This document shows, piece after piece, positions 11,611 through 19,539 of a stretch of 21,579 nt of DNA. Numbering within the stretch: the first letter of the stretch is position 1; each line of letters starts with the position of its first letter. Source of the stretch: a virus; the IMG/VR virus record IMGVR_UViG_3300046796_000358, positions 1 through 21,579 of that record; one strand, written 5' to 3'. A program made the translations under genes and the position numbers. The notes under the pieces were generated by a model that saw only the letters and a program-made list of their open reading frames with translations, was not told the DNA's origin and did no database searches.

Positions 11611-12117
11611 ATGGCATGGGCTTGCTTTCAAACTTATGGTGCTCAGGAACGTAAAGCTGTCGAGAACCTGACTCGACAGGGTCTAGACGCGTTTTGCCCG
11701 TTCTACACCAAACCCGTACTTCCATCTATCCGAGCACGAGGTCCTAAGGACGCTCCGTTATTTCCCTGTTACGGTTTTGTCTATCTTGAAGATAAGACGC
11801 AGTGGGGAATCCCCGGAAATACATACGGGGTCATTCGGCTTTTAACAGGAAACAAGTTAGATCCAAGACCTTTATGGGTGGCTACCACCTATATCGAGAC
11901 AATTTATGAGATTCAAGCAAAGTTTGGTGGGAATGTCTTACCGGTTGATACGATAGTCAGAGTAAAAACTAAAGATAGCCCGTTTTTTGATCAAATAGGT
12001 ACTGTTATTTCAATGAATTCAAACGATAGAATCCGGTTATTGATGAGTTTGTTCAATCGAGACATTATAGTAGAATTCGAAGCAGGTGCGGATTTAGAAA
12101 TTGTGGAGCTTGAGTAG
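11611..12117 (+). CDS. NusG/RfaH-like transcription antitermination factor
   Basis: 168 residues from the ATG at 11611, five bases after GGAG; the GTG at 11581 was rejected. Residues 1-80 are an NGN domain: MAWACFQTYGAQERKAVENL, LDAFCPFY, an RARGPKDAPLFPCYGFVYL strand-helix, then YGVIRLLTG. Residues about 111-155 are KOW-like (PVDTIVRVKTKDSPFFDQIG, then IRLLMSLF). NusG-family proteins bind RNA polymerase and suppress pausing or termination. Position at the head of the packaging operon suggests that it helps transcription run through the long late unit. It overlaps the next gene's GTG by one base. Confidence 0.87.
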   Translation: MAWACFQTYGAQERKAVENLTRQGLDAFCPFYTKPVLPSIRARGPKDAPLFPCYGFVYLEDKTQWGIPGNTYGVIRLLTGNKLDPRPLWVATTYIETIYEIQAKFGGNVLPVDTIVRVKTKDSPFFDQIGTVISMNSNDRIRLLMSLFNRDIIVEFEAGADLEIVELE

Positions 12118-13094
12118 TGACGAAAATCCCTCCCAACCAACCAAAGACAGATAGGAAGGTGAAATACGGTAACAGTACTGCTTATTCTCGTATGCGTTTT
12201 GATGATTTACCGCCTTCCCCTCAGACGTTGTGGTTCTATGGTAGATTACCCGCACACCAGCGCAAGTTTGTTGATGAATTGATTGTCAGTCAGGATCCGC
12301 AGCAGGCTGCCACTCGGTCGGGATTCTTGAATTACGATAGTGCAATGAAAGAGATTAGTGTTCGTTGTGCTATCCGTGAACGACTTGAGACTATTACAGA
12401 GATGGCATCGGTTACTGCAGCTGATGTTCGTCGTGAATTAAAACATATTTACGAAGGCGATCCCACCGAGATTACCGGTGTTTGGCGGGTGCCCTGCAGG
12501 CATTGTTGGGGTGAAGGCAATCGCTTTCAGTACACCGACCCTGAAATGTACTATGTTGAGCAGGCGCAGTCTTACGGTGAAAACAATTGGCCCTCTTCCT
12601 GTATTACTAACGAATTCGGGCCCTTGATCTTCAAACATGCTACCGCTGCATGGGTGGCTGGTAAGAATCATCACCAAGTCGATATCAAGGGTGGTAGTGG
12701 GTATAGTCGCAACCGTGAAATCAACTCGGATTGCCCACAATGCCATGGTATTGGCGAACCGATGATGTATGTTTGTGATACAAGGTACCTTTCGGAATCA
12801 GCCAAAAAGATCTTTAAGGGTGTAAGGGTTGGTGATAACAAAATCGAAGTAATGACGATTGATAAGACTCACGCCCTAACATTATTGGCAAGAGATACTC
12901 AGGTTGGTATTGAGCGGCGGGAAATCACAATTAACCTCCCCCGCACAAAGGAAGAATTTGAAGAGACAGTCAGGAAAATGTCTGTTGATGAACTTGAAAT
13001 GTTTATCGCTAATATGATCACGCTTGGGGAAGAAGAGTACGAAGTACAAGGTGCGGGGGCACAGCGTAGGTTAAAGTTTTCAAGAGGTAACTAA
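12117..13094 (+). CDS. terS: Terminase small subunit with zinc ribbon
   Basis: 325 residues, GTG start overlapping the previous stop (TAGTG), GGAG eight bases ahead. N-terminal HTH part: LPAHQRKFVDELIVSQDPQQ then AATRSGF, a typical terminase small-subunit start, with VTAADVRRELKHI following. A zinc ribbon of two DnaJ-type knuckles follows: CRHCWGEG (C127, C130) and CPQCHGIG (C206, C209). Then VMTIDKTHALTLLARDTQVG, the family's conserved helix, and an acidic C-terminus. It recognises the packaging start on phage DNA and hands it to the large subunit. The large-subunit gene follows after one tiny ORF. Confidence 0.85.
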   Translation: MTKIPPNQPKTDRKVKYGNSTAYSRMRFDDLPPSPQTLWFYGRLPAHQRKFVDELIVSQDPQQAATRSGFLNYDSAMKEISVRCAIRERLETITEMASVTAADVRRELKHIYEGDPTEITGVWRVPCRHCWGEGNRFQYTDPEMYYVEQAQSYGENNWPSSCITNEFGPLIFKHATAAWVAGKNHHQVDIKGGSGYSRNREINSDCPQCHGIGEPMMYVCDTRYLSESAKKIFKGVRVGDNKIEVMTIDKTHALTLLARDTQVGIERREITINLPRTKEEFEETVRKMSVDELEMFIANMITLGEEEYEVQGAGAQRRLKFSRGN

Positions 13095-13095
13095 C

Positions 13096-13251
13096 ATGAA
13101 GTTGATCATTCTCTCTCTAGTGGTTGGTATGGGCTTTGTCCTTGCCGGCTGCACTGGTTGTGGCGTAAATGGTCAACGCTGTGTGACCGGTTACACTTAC
13201 ACCCAGACACAACCCGGTGTCTGGGTAATTACAGTGCAGTACGGTAGCTGA
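13096..13251 (+). CDS. Small lipoprotein between terminase genes (51 aa)
   Basis: ATG at 13096, two bases from the TerS stop, TGA overlapping the TerL ATG (TGATG). 51 residues: MKLIILSLVVGMGFV then lipobox LAGC with C19 as the lipidation site, and a 33-residue mature part CTGCGVNGQRCVTGY followed by TYTQTQPGVWVITVQYGS. A hydrophobic stretch, a K near the N-terminus and the lipobox make a lipoprotein call firm. A role in the host envelope such as superinfection exclusion or lysis is inference; it is not proline-rich like Rz1. Confidence 0.8.
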   Translation: MKLIILSLVVGMGFVLAGCTGCGVNGQRCVTGYTYTQTQPGVWVITVQYGS

Positions 13252-14882
13252 TGCCTACCAAGACTAGACATCAAACATTACCACATGAACGGCGCCGTCT
13301 GGAAGATTTGGCGCTGGATACCTATGTTAGTTTGAAAGACAGGGTAATTCCAAAGTTACAGTTGATTAAGGAACCTGATGTAGACTTGAAATGGGCCTAC
13401 TCCTATGCGGGTAGGCCACATGATTTCATTGCTGAAATCGTACCTGATTGGTATGGTAGTAATTGGACTTCCTGGCGTTCTTTTGTTGGTACTGTATTCG
13501 CCATTCCATTTGAAGAAAATGAAGAATACCAGATCTTTAGAGACTGCACTGATCTTGTTGATCAGCCTACGAAAAAGTCGTCACGGGTCTGGATGCCGGT
13601 CGGTCGTCGCGGCGGGAAGTCTCGTATACTTGCTGCTATTTCTGTGTATTTGGGTTGTTGTTATGATTGGTCTCATTATCTGGACCCCGGGGAACTGGGT
13701 GTACTACTTGTATTGGCAGCAGACCGTCGACAAGCTCGAGTAATCATGGGTTATGTTAAAGCCTTTCTAGATCATCCGAAATTGAAGACCAGAGTCAAGA
13801 CAGAGAACGCCGAATCTGTTCTATTTCATGGTAATATCTTAGTTGAAGTGGGTACAGCTAGTTATAGAGCAGTCCGGTCAAGAACCATTATTGCGGCATT
13901 GTGTGATGAGATTGCTTTTTGGCATAGTGACGAATCTTCAGCAAATCCGGATACTGAAATTATTGCCGCTCTTGAGCCGGCAATGGCCACCATCCCAAAT
14001 GCACTATTGTTGGGCGCTTCATCCCCATACGCTCGCCGTGGTGTATTGTGGAATAACTTTGAAAGGTACTTTGGTAAAGATGATGGGCCGCTAATTTGGC
14101 GCGCACCCACAAGGGTGATGAACCCTACGGTACCACAATCATTTATTGATGAAAAGTACGAAGAAGACCCCTATAGTGCGGCAGCTGAATATGGTGCCGA
14201 ATTTAGATCTGATGTTGATGCGTTTATTACGAAAGAGGCAATTGATAGTGTAACAACTCGCGGATTACATGAATTGCCTTATGAGATGGGGATGCGTTAT
14301 TACGGATTTGTAGATCCTAGTGGTGGTTCCAGTGATAGTATGACCCTGGCAATTGGCCATATTGATCCGCAGACCAAACGTGGTGTACTTGATGTATTGA
14401 GAGAGCGTAGACCACAATTCTCACCGGAAGCGGTGGTTGAAGAGTTTGTTTCAGTATTACATACTTATCGGGTCTTTAGGGTAGTTGGTGACCACTATGC
14501 TGGTGAGTGGCCCAGGGAAAGATTTAGAATAAAGGGTGTTGAATATAATGTCTCTAAGGCAAGTAAATCCGACATTTACGTTGCATTTCTACCGATCGTC
14601 AACGCCGGACGGTGTGAGTTACTTGATAACAGTCGCCTATATAACCAGTTGCTCGGACTCGACCGGCGAATCTCACGTGGAGGTCATGAAACAATTGATC
14701 ACTCTCCGGGGACACACGACGATCTCGCAAATGTGGTCGCAGGTGTGATGCACATTATGCTCAGCAAGCGTCAGACCTTGAATGTCGATCCCAAGGTACT
14801 GGCAATGTCTGAGACACTGGTTGCTCGTAGACCAGTAGATTTGGTTAATCTAACTTCCAATATGCACGGACCTCGGTGGTAA
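13251..14882 (+). CDS. terL: Terminase large subunit
   Basis: 543 residues. Walker A GRRGGKS (G118-S124, K123), Walker B IIAALCDE (D219, E220), coupling-type LLLGASSP (252-259). Nuclease acidic residues: D355 in GFVDPSGG, D413 in VVGDHYAG, and D489/D490 in GTHDDLANVVAG. It is the ATP motor and endonuclease that pumps and cuts phage DNA at the portal. The ATG overlaps the lipoprotein stop, so translation is coupled. Length and motif order are normal for the family, so it is probably functional. Confidence 0.95.
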   Translation: MPTKTRHQTLPHERRRLEDLALDTYVSLKDRVIPKLQLIKEPDVDLKWAYSYAGRPHDFIAEIVPDWYGSNWTSWRSFVGTVFAIPFEENEEYQIFRDCTDLVDQPTKKSSRVWMPVGRRGGKSRILAAISVYLGCCYDWSHYLDPGELGVLLVLAADRRQARVIMGYVKAFLDHPKLKTRVKTENAESVLFHGNILVEVGTASYRAVRSRTIIAALCDEIAFWHSDESSANPDTEIIAALEPAMATIPNALLLGASSPYARRGVLWNNFERYFGKDDGPLIWRAPTRVMNPTVPQSFIDEKYEEDPYSAAAEYGAEFRSDVDAFITKEAIDSVTTRGLHELPYEMGMRYYGFVDPSGGSSDSMTLAIGHIDPQTKRGVLDVLRERRPQFSPEAVVEEFVSVLHTYRVFRVVGDHYAGEWPRERFRIKGVEYNVSKASKSDIYVAFLPIVNAGRCELLDNSRLYNQLLGLDRRISRGGHETIDHSPGTHDDLANVVAGVMHIMLSKRQTLNVDPKVLAMSETLVARRPVDLVNLTSNMHGPRW

Positions 14883-15034
14883 TGGCAGAGTCAAGACAAC
14901 AACCTCCGGAACCACGTCATCATGGCCGAATGACTCCTGATGAAATGGAAGCCGCAATTCGGGAATTGTTAGAATGGAAGGCAAAGATCGAGAAATCGGA
15001 AGCAGCCGTACCGATAGTAGTGGACACGAAGTAG
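14882..15034 (+). CDS. Small 50-aa protein after terminase
   Basis: ATG at 14882 overlaps the TerL stop (TAATG); TAG at 15032-15034. 50 residues starting MAESRQQPPEPRHHG, then a helix TPDEMEAAIRELLEWKAKIE and a short VPIVVDTK tail. Its 3' part overlaps the next ORF in a different frame by 61 bases. No family recognised; a small helical bundle or scaffold-type peptide is possible. Confidence 0.6.
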   Translation: MAESRQQPPEPRHHGRMTPDEMEAAIRELLEWKAKIEKSEAAVPIVVDTK

Positions 15035-15300
15035 AAACCCTCAAGGTTGGCGGGAAATATGCTACGGCCATTAGTCATGATGGTGTTCATACTTTTGCCC
15101 TTTCTGTTGCGATGAAAAAGACTGATAATTCAACCACTACTGTTGATGGTGGCGGTACAAGTTTTCGTGCGATGACAGAGGTGACCGAATATCAAAAGGC
15201 ATTGTTGGCGGAAGGATTTGCGGTGCAAGTAACTCAATATCCTTCTAATCATTCACAACACGCTAAGGACGACGCTTTGGCACTGGCGGGTACACTATAG
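14974..15300 (+). CDS. 108-aa hypothetical protein, start uncertain
   Basis: The frame is open from the ATG at 14974 to a TAG at 15298-15300, immediately before the next ATG. The upstream 61 bases overlap the previous ORF, so the true start may be internal; ATG 15112 is the next in-frame choice. The conserved-looking part is KVGGKYATAISHDGVHTFAL, then SVAMKKTDNS and TEVTEYQKALLAEGFAVQ. No motif recognised. Location between terminase and the fibre-like gene suggests a virion or assembly role (inference). Confidence 0.6.
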   Translation: MEGKDREIGSSRTDSSGHEVETLKVGGKYATAISHDGVHTFALSVAMKKTDNSTTTVDGGGTSFRAMTEVTEYQKALLAEGFAVQVTQYPSNHSQHAKDDALALAGTL

Positions 15301-16260
15301 ATGTCTGATATCTATATTCCCTCACCGGATCCCAGACCCGATTTGGGTCTAACAATGTTCTACCAGACTCATCGACTGATAGAGGCCGCACCGATTGTCA
15401 GTTTTACCCATGGATCACCATCTATTGTTGTTGTAAATGATAATGGAGTCGAACATACAATTGAGGTCACCGAAGCATTCTTTACCGCAGGTGACCCTGA
15501 AATTGGTGATTACTTTGTTGCTTACCCAGACCCAGCACAAACTATGTACTGGGAAGCGAAACTGGCATTTGAGCAAGCCTATACAGTTGTAGTTGAGGGA
15601 CCACCGGGTCCGCAAGGTCCGCAGGGTGAACCAGGAGAAACTGGACCACAAGGTGAACCAGGAGAAACTGGACCACAAGGTGAACCAGGACCTACTGGAA
15701 ATACTGGTCCTATTGGCCCTACTGGCCCTAGTGGTCCTACTGTTGTCAGTGTTGATAATGGGAATCTAGCCGAGCTAGGTTCTGATAATCTATTACTTGT
15801 CCCGAATACTTCAAGACTTGTGGGTGTAACTGACGGATCTGATGCACAACCTGGTGAGATTGGTGAATACGTAGTATCGGCTAACGCAGTTGGTATTGCA
15901 GTTACTTCGGATGTGCCCGCAACGATTACACAAATCACTTTGAGTCCTGGCTGCTGGGAAATGTGGGGTTGTGTTGACTTTCGACCTCCCTCCAATAAAA
16001 GTCCAAATATGATTTGTGGCAGTATTAGTTTGAATGATAACTCGCTGCCGACTGACAACGATCTGTACGTGGGCGTCGGCATTATGACGTTGTTTTATAC
16101 AACGGCGCTGACATCCGGGGCGCGGCAGGTATTGATGACTGGACAATGCCGTGCTAACACTGCGGTATCTCTTACCGTTTATCTGGTAGGAGAGACGGCT
16201 TTTGGTGGTGGCGGTACTTCGAATGTTCAGGGTTACATCTGTGCTAGGCGCGTCCGATGA
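15301..16260 (+). CDS. Collagen-like virion protein
   Basis: 319 residues starting directly after the previous stop. Residues 1-99 are a beta-rich head with [17 protein letters not shown]. Residues 100-147 are 16 Gly-x-y triplets ([19 protein letters not shown] and so on), able to form a collagen-type triple helix. Residues 150-319 look like a beta-sandwich trimer ([20 protein letters not shown], then [13 protein letters not shown]). This head-stalk-knob plan is common in phage fibres, whiskers and head decoration. Placement before the portal gene suggests a head or neck fibre (inference). Confidence 0.78.
   Translation: MSDIYIPSPDPRPDLGLTMFYQTHRLIEAAPIVSFTHGSPSIVVVNDNGVEHTIEVTEAFFTAGDPEIGDYFVAYPDPAQTMYWEAKLAFEQAYTVVVEGPPGPQGPQGEPGETGPQGEPGETGPQGEPGPTGNTGPIGPTGPSGPTVVSVDNGNLAELGSDNLLLVPNTSRLVGVTDGSDAQPGEIGEYVVSANAVGIAVTSDVPATITQITLSPGCWEMWGCVDFRPPSNKSPNMICGSISLNDNSLPTDNDLYVGVGIMTLFYTTALTSGARQVLMTGQCRANTAVSLTVYLVGETAFGGGGTSNVQGYICARRVR
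15625..15690 (+). repeat. 27-bp tandem repeat in the collagen stalk
   Basis: Two exact copies of a 27-bp unit beginning GGTGAACCAGGAGAAACTGG (15625-15651, 15652-15678) and a 12-bp third copy. It encodes nine residues GEPGETGPQ. Exact identity suggests recent slippage, so stalk length may vary among relatives. Confidence 0.85.
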
Positions 16261-16277
16261 CTCACGTGGAGGGCAAG

Positions 16278-16436
16278 ATGATCATCGAAATCCTGTTCGT
16301 CGTCGTGATGTTCCTGTGGCTCCTCACAATCCTACCCTTTCCACCATTACAACCATTCGCCACGTCAAACGTCTTCTTTGCGTTTGTGGCTGTGTTGTTG
16401 CTGGGGTTGTTTATCTTTATGCCTGGCATTAGATAA
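16278..16436 (+). CDS. Small membrane protein (52 aa)
   Basis: The ATG at 16278 has GGAGG five bases upstream; an in-frame ATG at 16257 overlaps the previous stop but has no ribosome site. 52 residues: MIIEILFVVVMFLWLLTILP, then a PPLQPFATSN loop and a second hydrophobic segment VFFAFVAVLLLGLFIFM. Two transmembrane helices are likely. The stop overlaps the DUF3309 ATG (TAATG). It could be a holin-like or envelope peptide; sequence does not decide. Confidence 0.7.
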   Translation: MIIEILFVVVMFLWLLTILPFPPLQPFATSNVFFAFVAVLLLGLFIFMPGIR

Positions 16437-16597
16437 TGCTTGGCATTATTCTTCTAGTTATACTAATCCTACTGCTTGTAGGTGGGTTGCCTAATTGGGG
16501 GCATATGGCACCTTACAACTATGGTTATTACCCATCATTTGGGGTTTTGTTATTGATAATTGTTCTACTAGTCTTGATCTTCGGAGGACATCTCTAG
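16436..16597 (+). CDS. DUF3309-family membrane peptide (53 aa)
   Basis: 53 residues: MLGIILLVILILLLVGGLPN then W, YNYGYYPSFG and a second hydrophobic run LLLIIVLLVLIFGGHL. The MLG-ILL-x-ILILLL-x-G-LP-W start and G-Y-x-PS-x-G centre match the DUF3309 peptides I know from proteobacterial chromosomes. The ATG overlaps the upstream stop; the stop (TAG) touches the portal's TTG, and the portal's ribosome site lies within this gene. Function of DUF3309 is unknown. Presence in a phage head operon is unusual. Confidence 0.75.
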   Translation: MLGIILLVILILLLVGGLPNWGHMAPYNYGYYPSFGVLLLIIVLLVLIFGGHL

Positions 16598-19342
16598 TTG
16601 GCTGAAGTTACCGATCTCAAGCAAGTATCGGAAACAAAGAACCCGGTAAAGATAATACCGTCTGAGGTTCTGGCTAAGTCAGCCATGATTAGGCGGCCTT
16701 CAGTAGCAACTCGTAGTCCATTTGAAGTACCGAGCTTCCCGCCAGCAGTTGAGAACGCGCTAAAAGAGCGCGATATTCCAACACTGGCGATGGATGAAAC
16801 AATATCTGGAACCTTTGGTTGGGCGTCCAGAGATTTTATTGCCACAGCTTATGCTGAAGGCGTTGTGTTTATGGGCTATGCCTACCTGGCTAGTCTATCA
16901 CAACGCCCAGAGTACCGGGTGGTTACAGAAGTTATTGCTTCTGAAATGACTCGTGAGTGGATTGAGTTAAAGGCCGCCAGTGGTGATGAAAGCAAGTCAG
17001 ACAAGATCAAGAAAATCAATGACAAGATGGACAACCTTAGGATTAGAAAGGCATTTCAAAAAGCAACAGAGGCTGATGGTTTCTTTGGTCGCGGTCATTT
17101 ATACCTAGACACCGGCAAAACTCACGATGACGAAGAGTTAAGGCTGGATTTGGGTGATGGTCGCAATCTGTTGAGTAAACAGAAGGTTGGTTCGTCAAAA
17201 AGTGGTAAAGCGCAAAAGCTGATTAGAGTCTTGCCGGTAGAGCCCACTTGGTGTTATCCTACCCGGTATGACTCGGTTGATCCACTGAGCCCTGATTGGT
17301 ATAACCCAATCACTTGGTTTGTAATGTCACGCGAGGTACATCGCTCAAGGTTGCTGACATTTGTTGGTCGAGAAATGCCGGACATCTTGAAACCCGCCTA
17401 TGCTTTTGGCGGGTTAAGCATGTCTCAAATGCTCAAGCCCTATGTCGACAATTGGTTAAGGACAAGACAGAGTGTCAGTGATCTGATTCAGAACTTTTCA
17501 CATAGTGTATTGAAAACCAATATGGACGCCACCACAGCGGTGGGTGGGGATGCACTTTTCGCTCGGGTTGCGTTGTTTAACAATATCAAGAATAACCAAG
17601 GTGCAATGGTTATTGATAAGGATGCTGAAGATTTCAGTAATGTTAGTGCCCCATTGGGTGGACTGGATTCCTTACAAGCACAATCTCAAGAACATATGGC
17701 GGCGATTGCCCGTATTCCACTGGTTAAGTTGTTGGGCATTCAGCCTGCTGGATTGAATGCAAGTAGCGAGGGTGAACTGGTTTCTTTTGAAGACTGGATT
17801 GCGGCATTTCAGGAAGTATTGTACCGGCCCAATCTGACCAAGATTATTGACCTTATTCAGTTAAGCGAGTTTGATGAAGTGGACGATGATATTACGTTTG
17901 ACTTTAAGCCACTAAGACAAGAGAAGCCTGAAGAGATTGTTCAGAGAGAGCAAGTAAAGGCGACCACTAGAGAAACCTACTATGGAATGGGTGCTGTAGA
18001 TCCACAAGAGGTGCGAGATTCTCTTGCTCAGGATCCGGATAGTCCATTTGATGGTGTAGATCTAACAAAAGAACTTCCAGCACCACCACAGCCTCCTGGT
18101 GTACCTGGTGTCCCACAACCACCAGGTGCTGCATCACAACCAGGAGGGCCAGGTGGACCACCGGGTGGGGGTCCACCATCACCTGCTTCTGGGCCACCTG
18201 GTGCAGCGCCTCCGAAACAACCGAGCCGCCCCCCGGCCCCGGGCGGAGGCGCTCCTGGTGACAATAGTAATGATAATAATCAGAAATTAGTTGATCTATT
18301 GAATGCTAAGGTAGCGGCAGACGCTGGCTTTGATCCTAAAGACCATCCACATGCACCTGAAGGTACTAGTGGTGGTAAAGGTGGTCAGTTTGTAAGTAAA
18401 GGTTCTGGTGCATCGGCAGCTACAGCTCCCGCCGCACCAGCAAAGCCTGCAGCTAAGGCGCAGACTGCAAAGCCTGCTGCAAAGAAAGCAAAAACAACCA
18501 CTGCCAAACCTAAGAAAGAATCAACCGTTGGGTATTACAGTCTAACTCCTGCCCCGGCCAATAAAGAAGATTGGCCAGAACATGCCAAAGACTTTAAGAT
18601 CCCACCAGCCTGGACCGATGTTAGAATCAATATGGATCCTAACGCTAGGGGTCAACTAGCGGGTGGTAAAGACTCTAAGGGTCGTATTCAACCACTATTC
18701 CATCAGGAGTACAGAGATTCTCAGGATGCAAAAAAGTTTGAGCTTGAATTAAAGTTAACCCCACATATGCCGGAGTACAAGGAAGGAAATGATAAGAATT
18801 TGACTGCCTGGGATGGTCGAACTCGTGAACATGCTACATGTCTTGGTATAATCATGCAGATGGGCCTAAGGCCGGGTAGTGAACGAGATACAGGGGCTGA
18901 AAAGCAGGCTTATGGTGCGACTACATTACAAGGTAAGTTTGTCAAGACTGAGGGGGATAAGACATTTTTGAGATTTACAGGTAAGAAGGGTGTCTCGTTA
19001 AACTTACCAGTTGAAGATCCCGAACTTGCCGCCTCTCTGCGCAAGATGGCAGGGGAAAATCAGGGTAAGTTGTTCACGAAGATCAATGATCAATCCTTGC
19101 GGGATTACACAAAACATATTACAAAGGGTTTAGGCAAGCCTAAGGATTTTAGGACGTTGTTTGCTAACAAGACTGCAAACGAAGTAATATCAAAGATGCG
19201 TGCACCCCCACCCGGTGATGATGCAGCTTTTAAGAAGGCCTGCCAACAGGTTGCATTGGCAGTATCGAAAAAGCTAGGCAATACACCAGATGTCGCCTTG
19301 CGATCGTATATTAATCCGATCGTGTTCTCAGGCTGGAGATAA
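16598..19342 (+). CDS. Portal protein fused to type IB DNA topoisomerase
   Basis: 914 residues, TTG start with GGAGG ten bases upstream. About 55-490 is a DUF1073-type portal (FGWASRDFIATAYAEGVVF, then YRVVTEVIASEMTREWI, a FGRGHLYLD segment, IARIPLVKLLGIQPAGLNAS). About 495-555 is Pro/Gly-rich. At about 579-600 is DPKDHPHAPEG...GGQF, a short element seen between modules in phage head proteins. About 600-645 is Ala/Lys/Pro-rich. About 650-907 is topoisomerase IB: IPPAWTDVRI (668-677), R758 in GLRPGSE, K796 in TGKKG, R852 in KDFRT, N895 in LGNTP, and Y904 in SYINP. These fit the bacterial TopIB catalytic set. The portal is the ring through which DNA enters and leaves the head, so the fused enzyme could relax DNA there (inference). 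Confidence 0.88.
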   Translation: MAEVTDLKQVSETKNPVKIIPSEVLAKSAMIRRPSVATRSPFEVPSFPPAVENALKERDIPTLAMDETISGTFGWASRDFIATAYAEGVVFMGYAYLASLSQRPEYRVVTEVIASEMTREWIELKAASGDESKSDKIKKINDKMDNLRIRKAFQKATEADGFFGRGHLYLDTGKTHDDEELRLDLGDGRNLLSKQKVGSSKSGKAQKLIRVLPVEPTWCYPTRYDSVDPLSPDWYNPITWFVMSREVHRSRLLTFVGREMPDILKPAYAFGGLSMSQMLKPYVDNWLRTRQSVSDLIQNFSHSVLKTNMDATTAVGGDALFARVALFNNIKNNQGAMVIDKDAEDFSNVSAPLGGLDSLQAQSQEHMAAIARIPLVKLLGIQPAGLNASSEGELVSFEDWIAAFQEVLYRPNLTKIIDLIQLSEFDEVDDDITFDFKPLRQEKPEEIVQREQVKATTRETYYGMGAVDPQEVRDSLAQDPDSPFDGVDLTKELPAPPQPPGVPGVPQPPGAASQPGGPGGPPGGGPPSPASGPPGAAPPKQPSRPPAPGGGAPGDNSNDNNQKLVDLLNAKVAADAGFDPKDHPHAPEGTSGGKGGQFVSKGSGASAATAPAAPAKPAAKAQTAKPAAKKAKTTTAKPKKESTVGYYSLTPAPANKEDWPEHAKDFKIPPAWTDVRINMDPNARGQLAGGKDSKGRIQPLFHQEYRDSQDAKKFELELKLTPHMPEYKEGNDKNLTAWDGRTREHATCLGIIMQMGLRPGSERDTGAEKQAYGATTLQGKFVKTEGDKTFLRFTGKKGVSLNLPVEDPELAASLRKMAGENQGKLFTKINDQSLRDYTKHITKGLGKPKDFRTLFANKTANEVISKMRAPPPGDDAAFKKACQQVALAVSKKLGNTPDVALRSYINPIVFSGWR

Positions 19343-19539
19343 TGGCACCACTTCCTCAACCTTCCTATGGTGAATATGGCAATCATGCTGATTTGCCAAC
19401 TGACGAGGAGCGGGAGGAAGAGGTTGATGAGGATGCTCCAGTTAGTCAAGACTGGATAGACATCATGGGTTTTGACCCTGATGAGCTAGATTGGGATGAC
19501 GTGGAAGAACCCGAAACCACAGAGGAAGAAGATGCATAA
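19342..19539 (+). CDS. Highly acidic 65-aa protein
   Basis: ATG overlaps the portal stop (TAATG). 65 residues with about 26 Asp/Glu and one Arg, for example EEREEEVDEDAP and DPDELDWDDVEEP. No hydrophobic core is apparent, so it is probably disordered. Possible roles are scaffolding or binding the basic portal linker (inference). The next gene starts inside its last codons. Confidence 0.68.
   Translation: MAPLPQPSYGEYGNHADLPTDEEREEEVDEDAPVSQDWIDIMGFDPDELDWDDVEEPETTEEEDA

Noticed and set aside
11457-11654. 65-codon frame in the late control region
   Set aside because: No ribosome site before its GTG or internal ATG, and it overlaps the NusG-like start in another frame; the region looks regulatory.
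15579-16082. 167-codon minus-strand frame opposite the collagen-like gene
   Set aside because: Its Gly/Pro/Cys repeats are just the complement of the Gly-x-y codons.
16598-19342. Tyrosine recombinase/integrase for the C-terminal domain of the portal fusion
   Set aside because: The fold is related, but IPPAWTDV, GKKG and LGNTP-x(5)-SYINP are specific to type IB topoisomerases, and the H-x-x-R box of integrases is absent.
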